Origin: Hamadaea flava
GTDB taxonomy: Bacteria; Actinomycetota; Actinomycetes; Mycobacteriales; Micromonosporaceae
Reading direction: 5' to 3'
Length of the DNA: 64,000 nucleotides
NCBI RefSeq assembly: GCF_024172085.1
Contig: NZ_JAMZDZ010000001.1
Span: forward strand, 5,580,001-5,644,000
Positions 15,324-22,472 of the stretch are shown here, in pieces (position 1 is the stretch's first letter; each line of letters starts with the position of its first letter). The translations under genes and the position numbers were made by a program. The notes under the pieces were generated by a model. It worked only from the letters and a program-made list of their open reading frames with translations, was not told the DNA's origin and ran no database searches.

Positions 15324-18300
15324 ATGTCCCGCGGACCTCTCCCACGGCTCGGGCGTGCGTTCACAGCTTTCCTCGTCATCGCGGCCGGTGTCGCGTACGC
15401 GCCGACGTCGGCGCACGCGGCCGTCCTCAACCTCACGCAGTACGTCAACCCGTTCATCGGGACCGACGACAGCAACTCGCCCAACCCCGTCCCCGGCGGC
15501 GCCGGTGGCAGCACGGTCCCCGGCCCGGTGGCCCCGTTCGGGATGGTGCAGTTCAGCCCGGACACGCCTACCGCGTCCCCCTCCGGCTACCGGTTCTCCG
15601 ACACCCAGATCCAGGAGTACGCCCTGACCCATTTCAACGGGGCGGGCTGCTCGAACAACGAGGACATCGGGATTCTCCCGATCACCGGCGCGATCGGCTC
15701 GTCGCCGGGGACCAACTGGACGGCGTACCAGGCGACTCAGGTCAAGGGTAGTGAGGTCGCGCAGGCCGGCTACTACAAGTCGGTGCTGTCCACCTACGGG
15801 AACACGCAGGTCGAGCTGTCCGCGACGAAGCGTACGGCGCTCATGCGGCTCACCTATCCGGCCACGACGTCGGCGCGCGTACTGCTGAACACGAGCAAGA
15901 GCGCGACCGGCAGCCGCAGCGGGTCGATCTCGATCAGCGGCGCGACCGTGAGCGGTTCGGTCACCGGCGGCGGCTTCTGCGGCTCGTCGAAGACCTACCA
16001 GATCTACTACTACGGTCAGTTCGACCGTACGCCCACGGCGGTGGGCACGTGGCTGGGCGGGACGGTGAGCGCGGGCTCCACCAGCACGAGCGGCACCAAC
16101 TCGGGCGGCTACGTCACCTTCGACACGAGTACGAACGCCGCCGTGAACTTCAAGATCGGCATCTCCTTCGTCAGCGTCGCCAACGCGCAGGCCAACTTGA
16201 CCGCGGAGCAGAGCGGCTTCGCCTTCGACACCGTACGCGCCAACGCCGACACCGAGTGGAACACGATCCTGAACCGGGTGCAGGCGACCGGTGGCAGCGC
16301 GACCGATCTGCAGAAGTTCTACACCGCCCTCTACCACGTGCTGATCAACCCGAACATCGCCAGCGACGTCAACGGGCAGTACCGCGGGTTCGACCAGGCG
16401 GTGCACACCTCCAGCCGCACGATCTACCAGAACTACTCGGGCTGGGACATCTACCGGTCGTGGGCCGCGTTGGTGGCGCTGATAGCGCCGGACGAGGCGG
16501 CCGACATCGCGAACTCGATGGTGATCGACGGCCAGCAGGGCGGGCTCATTCCGAAGTGGTCGCACAACAGCAACGAGCACTTCGTCATGACCGGCGACCC
16601 GGGGCCGGTGATCGTCTCCAGCCTGAACGCGTTCGGCGTGACGAACTTCGACACCGCGGCCGCGCTGACTCTGATGAACAGCAGCTCGAACGGTGGAACC
16701 ATCCAGGGCGGCGCCATTCGCGGACGCCAGTCCGAGTACGCCAGCCAGCACTTCATCGACGAGGACTCCTCCGACTCCCTGGAGTACTCCGCGTCGGATT
16801 TCGCCGTGGCGCAGTTCGCCCAGCGGCAGGGCAACACCAGCCTCTACAACACCTACATCGCACGGGCGCAGTGGTGGGCCAACGTGTTCTCCACCGAGTC
16901 CGGCTACGTCCAGCGGCGCGATCCCGACGGCACCTGGACCTGGCCGCTCGACCCAGCCAGCAGCAGCAACTACACCGAGGGCAACGCCTCGCAGTACACC
17001 TGGATGGTCACCTACAACTTCGGCAGCCTGATCAACCTCATGGGCGGGCCGCAGACCGCGCGGCAGCGGCTCGACCACCACTTCACCCAGCTCAACGGCG
17101 GGCTGACCCAGCCGTACTTCTACATCGGCAACGAGCCTGAGCATGGTGTGCCGTGGGCGTACAACTGGGCGCAGTGGCCGGCCGGCGCCTCGTCGGTTGT
17201 CCGCCGTGTGATGAACGAGTCGTACACCACCGGCGCGGGTGGGCTGCCCGGCAACGAGGACCTCGGGGCCACCTCGGCCTGGTACGTGTGGGGCGCGCTC
17301 GGCATGTACCCGGCGACGCCGGGTGCGGACACGCTGGCGTTGCACGGGCCGCTGTTCCCGTCGATCCTCATCGACCGGCCGGTCGGCGACATCCAGATCA
17401 ACGCCACGGGAGCGGGTCAGGGCTCGCCGTACGTGCAGAGCTTCAGTCGCAACGGCACCGCCCAGACCCGGAACTACCTGCGTTACCCGGACCTCGCGAG
17501 CGGCGCCACGCTCGCGTACACGATGGGAAGCAGTGCGAGTAGCTGGGGCACCGGTGCGGGTGACGTGCCGCCGAGCTTCAACGACGGCTGGGCCCCGCCC
17601 GCCGCGGCGCCGAGCCTGGGCACGAACCTGGCCCAGGGCAAGGTCGCGAGCGGTTCGACGAGCTGCAACTCCACCGAGACCGCGGACAAGGCGTTCGACG
17701 GGCAGCTCTCGGCGGCGAGCAAGTGGTGCTCCAGCGTGAGTGGTACGAAGACGCTCCAGGTCGACCTGGGGTCCGCGCAGAACGTCGGCGCGTTCGTGGT
17801 CAAGCACGCGGGTCTCGGCGGCGAGAACACCGGCTGGAACACCGGCGCGTTCACCATCTCGACCAGCACCGACAACAGCACTTGGACCCAGCGGGTCGCG
17901 GTCTCGGGTAACCGCTCCAGCCGCACCTACCACCCGATCGGCACCGTTTCCGCGCGATACGTGCGGCTCGACATCACCACACCCACGAACAACGGCAATG
18001 CGGCTGCGCGCATCGCTGAATTCGAGGTGTACGCCGGAAGTGGCGGACCGGTCAACCTAGCCCTCGGCAAGGCCGCGACCGCCGATTCGTCGTGTGCCAC
18101 GACAGAGGGGCCGGAGAAGGCCGTCAACGGCTCGTGGACCGGCGGGAACAGTGACAAGTGGTGCTCGCTGGGCAGCAGCAAGTGGTGGCAGGTGGACCTG
18201 GGTTCGGCCCAGACCGTCTTGTCGTTGACGCTGCGGCACGCGGGCGCGGGCGGGGAGTCGGCGACGTGGAACACGCGTGACTTCACGATCCAGACGTCGA

Positions 18301-18467
18301 CCGACGGGACGACCTGGACCACGCGGGCGACGGTCACCGGCAACACCGCCAACGTCAGCACTCATCCGATCACGCCGGTGTCGGCGAGGTACGTCCGGAT
18401 CACCGTCCAGACCCCGGCCCAAGACACCAACACCGCAGCCCGCATCTACGAAATCGAGGTCTACTAA
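15324..18467 (+). CDS. Secreted alpha-mannosidase, GH92, with two F5/8 type C modules
   Basis: The 1047-residue protein starts with a Sec signal cleaved after SAHA (about residue 32). The GH92 catalytic region, about 37-755, has the family opening YVNPFIGTDD, FDQAVHTSSRTIYQNYSGWDIYRSW and the late motif GGLPGNEDLGATSAWYVW. GH92 enzymes are calcium-dependent inverting exo-alpha-mannosidases. Two tandem F5/8 type C (CBM32-like) modules follow at about 770-905 and 913-1047, both ending ARYVRxxxxTP and related to each other. ATG is preceded by AAAGGAG. An operator shared with the ROK kinase/LacI pair links the three genes. It likely trims mannan or N-glycans outside the cell. Confidence 0.92.
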   Translation: MSRGPLPRLGRAFTAFLVIAAGVAYAPTSAHAAVLNLTQYVNPFIGTDDSNSPNPVPGGAGGSTVPGPVAPFGMVQFSPDTPTASPSGYRFSDTQIQEYALTHFNGAGCSNNEDIGILPITGAIGSSPGTNWTAYQATQVKGSEVAQAGYYKSVLSTYGNTQVELSATKRTALMRLTYPATTSARVLLNTSKSATGSRSGSISISGATVSGSVTGGGFCGSSKTYQIYYYGQFDRTPTAVGTWLGGTVSAGSTSTSGTNSGGYVTFDTSTNAAVNFKIGISFVSVANAQANLTAEQSGFAFDTVRANADTEWNTILNRVQATGGSATDLQKFYTALYHVLINPNIASDVNGQYRGFDQAVHTSSRTIYQNYSGWDIYRSWAALVALIAPDEAADIANSMVIDGQQGGLIPKWSHNSNEHFVMTGDPGPVIVSSLNAFGVTNFDTAAALTLMNSSSNGGTIQGGAIRGRQSEYASQHFIDEDSSDSLEYSASDFAVAQFAQRQGNTSLYNTYIARAQWWANVFSTESGYVQRRDPDGTWTWPLDPASSSNYTEGNASQYTWMVTYNFGSLINLMGGPQTARQRLDHHFTQLNGGLTQPYFYIGNEPEHGVPWAYNWAQWPAGASSVVRRVMNESYTTGAGGLPGNEDLGATSAWYVWGALGMYPATPGADTLALHGPLFPSILIDRPVGDIQINATGAGQGSPYVQSFSRNGTAQTRNYLRYPDLASGATLAYTMGSSASSWGTGAGDVPPSFNDGWAPPAAAPSLGTNLAQGKVASGSTSCNSTETADKAFDGQLSAASKWCSSVSGTKTLQVDLGSAQNVGAFVVKHAGLGGENTGWNTGAFTISTSTDNSTWTQRVAVSGNRSSRTYHPIGTVSARYVRLDITTPTNNGNAAARIAEFEVYAGSGGPVNLALGKAATADSSCATTEGPEKAVNGSWTGGNSDKWCSLGSSKWWQVDLGSAQTVLSLTLRHAGAGGESATWNTRDFTIQTSTDGTTWTTRATVTGNTANVSTHPITPVSARYVRITVQTPAQDTNTAARIYEIEVY

Positions 18468-18484
18468 CCCCCACCCCACCTCCC

Positions 18485-18546
18485 GTTGATCATGGAGTCA
18501 ACCGTGGTCTCGACGGTGTGTCGGGACGGGACACTCCATGATCGAC
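18485..18546. repeat. Dispersed palindromic repeat, family A, copy 3
   Basis: Arms GTTGATCATGGAGT and ACTCCATGATCGAC flank a centre with TCGACGGTGTGTCGGG. Relative to copy 1 the stem changes from AACT/AGTT to GAGT/ACTC, a paired change that keeps the hairpin. It begins 18 bases after the GH92 stop and ends 16 bases before the converging ROK kinase stop. Confidence 0.8.
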
Positions 18547-18561
18547 GGCGAGGGAGCGGGG

Positions 18562-19503
18562 CTAAGCGAGGCGGAGGGTGGAGGGGTAGCGCTCCGGATC
18601 GAAGGCGAGCGCGGCCGCGCCCACGAGGCCGGCCGCGTTCCCCAATTCCGCCGGGGCGACCGCGAGATCCCGCAGGAAACCGAGTTTGGCGTGTTCGGCG
18701 ATGGCCTGGCGCAGCGGCGGGAGCAGCACGTCGGCGGCCCGGGACACGCCGCCGCCGACGACGGCCAGCGACAGGTCGGCGATGGCGGCAGCGGAGACGA
18801 TCCCCGCCGCGACGGCGCGTCCGGCGCGCTCGAACGCCTGCGTCGCGACCTTGTCGCCGTCCCGGGCGGCGGCCGCGAGGTCCACAGCGGACTCCCCGGC
18901 CCAGCCCTGGCGGCGCGCCCAGGCGACCATGCTCGGCCCGCTGGCGATGCCCTCCACGCAGCCGCGGCCGCCACAGGGGCACGGGTCGCCGTCGAGGTCG
19001 ACCACGGTGTGGCCGATGTGCCCGGCGTTGCCCGTACGCCCGCTGATCAGCCGGCCGTGCTGGATCAGCCCGCCGCCGACGCCGGTCGACACGACCAGGA
19101 CGATCACGTCGTCCACCGATCGGGCGGCACCGCGCCAGTGCTCCCCGACGGCGGCGCACATCCCGTCGCCGGCCATGCGTACGGGGATGCCGGGGGCCAG
19201 TTCGGCGATGCGCGGGGCGAGCGGGAAGTCCCGCCAGCCGAGGATGTTGACCGGGCTCACGGTGGCCTCGACGAGGTCGAGCGGGCCGGCGGTGCCGATG
19301 CCGATGCCGACGACCGGCCGCCCCGACGCCTCGGCCAGCGTCTCGCGGATGAGCCCGGCGAGCGGCGCGAACACCGTTTCGGCGTCTCCCGGCAGGGTCG
19401 GTACGCTCCGCGCACCGAGCACCGTCCCGTCCGCGCTCACGAGCGAGGCCGCCATTTTGGTGCCGCCGATGTCGACGGCGAGGGCAAGAGCAGCACGGTC
19501 CAT
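18562..19503 (-). CDS. ROK-family sugar kinase (glucokinase or related)
   Basis: The 313-residue ROK kinase shows the ATP phosphate loop DIGGTK (residues 11-16), the sugar-binding NAGHIGH segment, and the zinc motif CPCGGRGCVEG. It has no N-terminal DNA-binding domain, so it is an enzyme rather than a regulator. The substrate could be glucose, mannose, fructose or N-acetylmannosamine. Shared control with the GH92 mannosidase favours mannose or a derivative (inference). It is divergent from the LacI gene across a 78-base gap that contains one operator. Confidence 0.87.
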   Translation of the reverse strand: MDRAALALAVDIGGTKMAASLVSADGTVLGARSVPTLPGDAETVFAPLAGLIRETLAEASGRPVVGIGIGTAGPLDLVEATVSPVNILGWRDFPLAPRIAELAPGIPVRMAGDGMCAAVGEHWRGAARSVDDVIVLVVSTGVGGGLIQHGRLISGRTGNAGHIGHTVVDLDGDPCPCGGRGCVEGIASGPSMVAWARRQGWAGESAVDLAAAARDGDKVATQAFERAGRAVAAGIVSAAAIADLSLAVVGGGVSRAADVLLPPLRQAIAEHAKLGFLRDLAVAPAELGNAAGLVGAAALAFDPERYPSTLRLA

Positions 19504-19530
19504 GGCGGGCAGGATAGCCCGAGCGACGTA

Positions 19531-19544
19531 TGACAACGTTGTCA
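19531..19544. promoter_or_regulatory. LacI-type operator between ROK kinase and LacI genes
   Basis: TGACAACGTTGTCA is a perfect 14-bp palindrome with the central CG typical of LacI-family operators. It lies 27 bases from the kinase start and 37 bases from the regulator start, so it can control both. A matching site precedes the GH92 gene. Confidence 0.82.
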
Positions 19545-19581
19545 GCCCCGCGCACCGTTGTCGTGACGTAACCTCCTCACC

Positions 19582-20586
19582 GTGGCGGGGAGTCAGCGGG
19601 AGAAGCAGCGCGACGGGCGGCCCACGATGGTGGACGTGGCCAAACGCGCCGGGGTCAGCCTGAAGACCGTCTCCCGGGTGGTGAACGGGTCCCCGCAGGT
19701 GCAGCCGGAGCTGGCCGCGCGGGTCCAGGAGGCGATCGCCGAGCTGGGCTTCCGGCGTAACCACTTGGCGAGCGCGTTGCGTTCCGGGCAGCAGACCGCG
19801 ACCGTCGGCCTGCTCATCGAGGAGATCGCCAATCCGTTCTACGCCACCATCGCGGGCGTCGTCGCCGAGACCGCCCGTGCGCACGACACCCTTCTGTTCA
19901 CGGCCAGCTCCGAGGAAGACCCCGTACGCGAAGAGCTGCTGCTCCGCGATCTCTGCGCGCGCCGGGTCGACGGGCTGATCGTCGTGCCGGCCGGATACGA
20001 CCACGGCTTCCTGCGGTCGGAGGCCGAACGGGGTCTCCCGGTGGTGTTCCTCGACCGGCCCGGGGGCGGTCTGGTCGCCGACACCGTCCTGCTGGACAAC
20101 CGGGGCGGCACCCGGGCCGGGGTGGAGCGGCTCCTCGCCGGCGGCCACCGGCGAATCGCCGTGCTGCTGGACTCGGTCGGCGTCTACACCATGCGGGAAC
20201 GCCTGGCCGGGGCGCAGGAGGCGCTGGCCGCTGCCGGTCTGCCCTACGATCCGGCGCTGGTTCGCGAAGGCGTCAAGGACCCGGACAGTGCGGCGGCGGT
20301 CGTGGCCGAACTGTCTGATGTGGATGCGTACGTGTGCCTCAACAACCGGATCACGGTCGGCGCGCTGCAAGAACTCGTACGCCGCGGCAGCGACGCCGAA
20401 CTGCTCGGCTTCGACGACTTCGAACTGTCCTACCTGATGCCGCGCCGCTTCACCGTGATCGCGTACGACACTCGGGAGCTGGCCCGGCGGGCGGCGGAAC
20501 TGCTGTTCGCCCGGATCGCCGGGGACAAGACGTGGCCGCGTACGGAGGTGCTGCCGACGCACCTCATCGAGCGCGGCCTCCGCTGA
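19582..20586 (+). CDS. LacI-family transcriptional regulator
   Basis: The 334-residue repressor has the N-terminal LacI helix-turn-helix, MVDVAKRAGVSLKTVSRVVN (about residues 16-35), with hinge helix LASALRSG, then a periplasmic-binding-protein-like effector domain. LLDNRGGTRAGVERLLAGGHRRIA is typical of the family. GTG is taken as the start; the HTH begins 15 residues in. The nearby perfect palindrome 19531-19544 and its copy before GH92 define a probable local regulon of regulator, sugar kinase and mannosidase. The effector is likely a sugar released by the mannosidase. Confidence 0.9.
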   Translation: MAGSQREKQRDGRPTMVDVAKRAGVSLKTVSRVVNGSPQVQPELAARVQEAIAELGFRRNHLASALRSGQQTATVGLLIEEIANPFYATIAGVVAETARAHDTLLFTASSEEDPVREELLLRDLCARRVDGLIVVPAGYDHGFLRSEAERGLPVVFLDRPGGGLVADTVLLDNRGGTRAGVERLLAGGHRRIAVLLDSVGVYTMRERLAGAQEALAAAGLPYDPALVREGVKDPDSAAAVVAELSDVDAYVCLNNRITVGALQELVRRGSDAELLGFDDFELSYLMPRRFTVIAYDTRELARRAAELLFARIAGDKTWPRTEVLPTHLIERGLR

Positions 20587-20592
20587 GGCCGC

Positions 20593-20658
20593 GCGGCGGA
20601 TCATGGTTCCCGGTCGGATCTTGACCCAAGATTCGACCGCAGAACCCTGATCCAGCGC
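20593..20658. repeat. Dispersed palindromic repeat, family B, copy 1
   Basis: A 66-base imperfect palindrome with GGATCATGGTTC and CGGTCGGATC in the left half and GATTCGACCG, AGAACCCTGATCCAGCGC in the right half. It fills the gap between the converging stops of the LacI (20586) and HAD (20667) genes almost exactly. Relatives lie at 29981-30045 and 60129-60193. Confidence 0.8.
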
Positions 20659-20666
20659 GAAGGGCT

Positions 20667-21467
20667 CTACGCCGGTGGGGCGTCCGCCAGGAGGGATTCG
20701 AGGATGACGGCCACGCCGTCGTCGTCGTTGGCCGGGGCGCGCAGTGACGTCGCGGCGAGCACCGCCGGATGGGCGTTGGCGACCGCGTACGCGGTCCCGG
20801 CCCAGGCCAGCATCGGCAGGTCGTTCGGCGCGTCGCCGAACGCGACCACCTCGTCGGCGGTGACGCCCCAGGTCTCGCAGAGGACCGCTAGCGTGGCGGC
20901 CTTCGAGACGCCTGCCGCTCCGATCTCCAGCGGCGCACGCTCGGCCGACCAGGTGCATTCGATCAGCTCGCCGATCGCCGGGCGCAGCCGCTCCCACGCG
21001 CGGTCGGGGTCCGAGTCGGGTAGCCACACCATCAGCTTCACGAACGGCTCGGTCAGCAGGTCGGCGACGCTTTCGACGGTTTCGCGCCGATAGTCGAGCG
21101 CCGGCTTGTACTGGTAGCCCGGCTCGAACAACACGCGCTCCCCGGTTTCCACGGCGAAGCCGGAGCCCGGGACGATCGTCGTGATCTCCTCGATCACCTT
21201 CCGCGCGATGTCCAGCGGGAGCGGGTGCAGGATCTCCGGCTCCTCACCCACCCGGTAGAGGTTCGAGCCGTTGCCGCAGATCGCCAGGTCGATCAGCGGC
21301 TCGCCGCCGAACAGCTCGTCGATCACGCGGGCCGGGCGGGCGGTCGCGGCCACCACGCGCGTTCCGGCCGCTCGGACTGCTCTCAGCGCCGCTTTGGTAC
21401 GCGGAGAGAGCGTGACGTCGCTCCGCAGGAGCGTTCCGTCGAGATCGGTGGCGACGACCTTCGGCAT
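20667..21467 (-). CDS. Cof-type HAD-superfamily phosphatase
   Basis: The 266-residue protein is a class IIB (Cof) HAD phosphatase: motif I DLDGTLLRSD, motif II in VVAATAR, the lysine at VSKAATL and motif IV GDAPNDLPML. These enzymes dephosphorylate sugar phosphates or cofactors. The ATG at 21467 opens directly before motif I; an in-frame GTG five codons upstream is possible. It is divergent from the SDR gene and convergent with LacI. Confidence 0.87.
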   Translation of the reverse strand: MPKVVATDLDGTLLRSDVTLSPRTKAALRAVRAAGTRVVAATARPARVIDELFGGEPLIDLAICGNGSNLYRVGEEPEILHPLPLDIARKVIEEITTIVPGSGFAVETGERVLFEPGYQYKPALDYRRETVESVADLLTEPFVKLMVWLPDSDPDRAWERLRPAIGELIECTWSAERAPLEIGAAGVSKAATLAVLCETWGVTADEVVAFGDAPNDLPMLAWAGTAYAVANAHPAVLAATSLRAPANDDDGVAVILESLLADAPPA

Positions 21468-21515
21468 GATCACGTCTTTCACCCTACTGGGTCTCCATCA
21501 GCATTCTTACATTGC

Positions 21516-21566
21516 GATGAATCGAATTCATCCGCGATGCTCGCTGGGCCTGTCACAGAGTGTGAC
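21516..21566. promoter_or_regulatory. Two palindromes between the HAD and SDR genes
   Basis: GATGAAT-CGA-ATTCATC (21516-21532) and GTCACA-GAG-TGTGAC (21552-21566... centre 21558-21560) are perfect inverted repeats with 7- and 6-base arms in the 129-base divergent gap. Both could bind a regulator; none is encoded next to them. Confidence 0.4.
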
Positions 21567-21596
21567 GCTTCGACGCCGTACAGGGAGGGGGTGGCC

Positions 21597-22406
21597 ATGC
21601 CACATCGCTGGCTGGTCACAGGATGTTCGAGCGGGGTGGGCCGGGCGTTGGCCGAGCGGCTCGTCGACGAGGGCGAGCAGGTGCTCGTCACCGCCAGGCG
21701 AACCGAGACCGTCGCGCGGTTCGAGGGCCGGCCCAACGCCGTCGTCGCGCCCTTGGACGTCCGCGACGAGGAGCAGTGCCGCGCCGCGATCGACCTGGCG
21801 GTCGACCGCTTCGGCGGACTGGACGTCCTGGTCAACAATGCCGGGTACGGCCAGTTCGGCGCGGTCGAGGAAGTCTCGGCCGAGCAGGTGCTGGCCCAGT
21901 TCGAGACCAACCTGTTCGGGCCGTGGCGGCTGCTGCGCCTGGCCCTGCCCCAGTGGCGGGCCCAGGGCGGCGGGCACGCCCTGTTCGTCTCCTCGACCGC
22001 CGGGTTCACGCCCTATCCGGGGCTGTCGGCGTACACGGCGAGCAAGTTCGCCTTGGAGGGCCTGGCCGAGTCGCTCGCCCAGGAAGCCACTCACCTGGGC
22101 GTACGCGTGACGATCCTGCAGCTGGGCGCGTTCGCCACCGGATACGGCCGGGCCATGATCCAGCCTTCGCTGCCGGTCGCGGCCTACGTTCCCGTCTACG
22201 GCGAGATGCGTACCGCCTTCGAACACTTCGAGCAGCTGCCGGGCCTGAACGATCCGACTCTGTTCGCCGAGACGGTGGTACGCGTCGTCCGCGAGCCGAA
22301 TCCGCCGTTGCGCGTACCAGTGGGTCCTGATGCCCAGGCGCACCTGACCGCGGCGCTGGAGCAGCGAGCGAAGCAGCTGGCCGCGGCCGGTGAGGATTTC
22401 TTCTAG
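21597..22406 (+). CDS. Short-chain dehydrogenase/reductase
   Basis: This 269-residue classical SDR shows the nucleotide-binding VTGCSSGVGRALAE at the N-terminus, NNAG near residue 80, and the catalytic Ser plus YTASK near residue 143. The C-terminal part contains GYGRAMIQPSLPVAAY. Such enzymes are NAD(P)-dependent oxidoreductases of unknown small alcohols or ketones. AGGGAGG 8 bases before the ATG supports the start. No operon partner. Confidence 0.9.
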   Translation: MPHRWLVTGCSSGVGRALAERLVDEGEQVLVTARRTETVARFEGRPNAVVAPLDVRDEEQCRAAIDLAVDRFGGLDVLVNNAGYGQFGAVEEVSAEQVLAQFETNLFGPWRLLRLALPQWRAQGGGHALFVSSTAGFTPYPGLSAYTASKFALEGLAESLAQEATHLGVRVTILQLGAFATGYGRAMIQPSLPVAAYVPVYGEMRTAFEHFEQLPGLNDPTLFAETVVRVVREPNPPLRVPVGPDAQAHLTAALEQRAKQLAAAGEDFF

Positions 22407-22425
22407 CCCACCGCGGAAATGGGGT

Positions 22426-22461
22426 GGCCCCGCGTCGCTTCGAGCGCAGCGACACGGGGCC
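22426..22461. terminator. Hairpin between convergent SDR and GH48 genes
   Basis: GGCCCCGCGTCGCT pairs with AGCGACACGGGGCC with one mismatch, around a TCGAGCGC loop. It lies between stops at 22406 and 22473 and can serve both genes. Confidence 0.75.
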
Positions 22462-22472
22462 GGGGGATAAGG

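Noticed and set aside
15282-17933. 883-codon antisense frame opposite GH92
   Set aside because: The opposite strand encodes an unmistakable secreted GH92 enzyme with signal peptide and ribosome-binding site; the antisense product has low-complexity composition.
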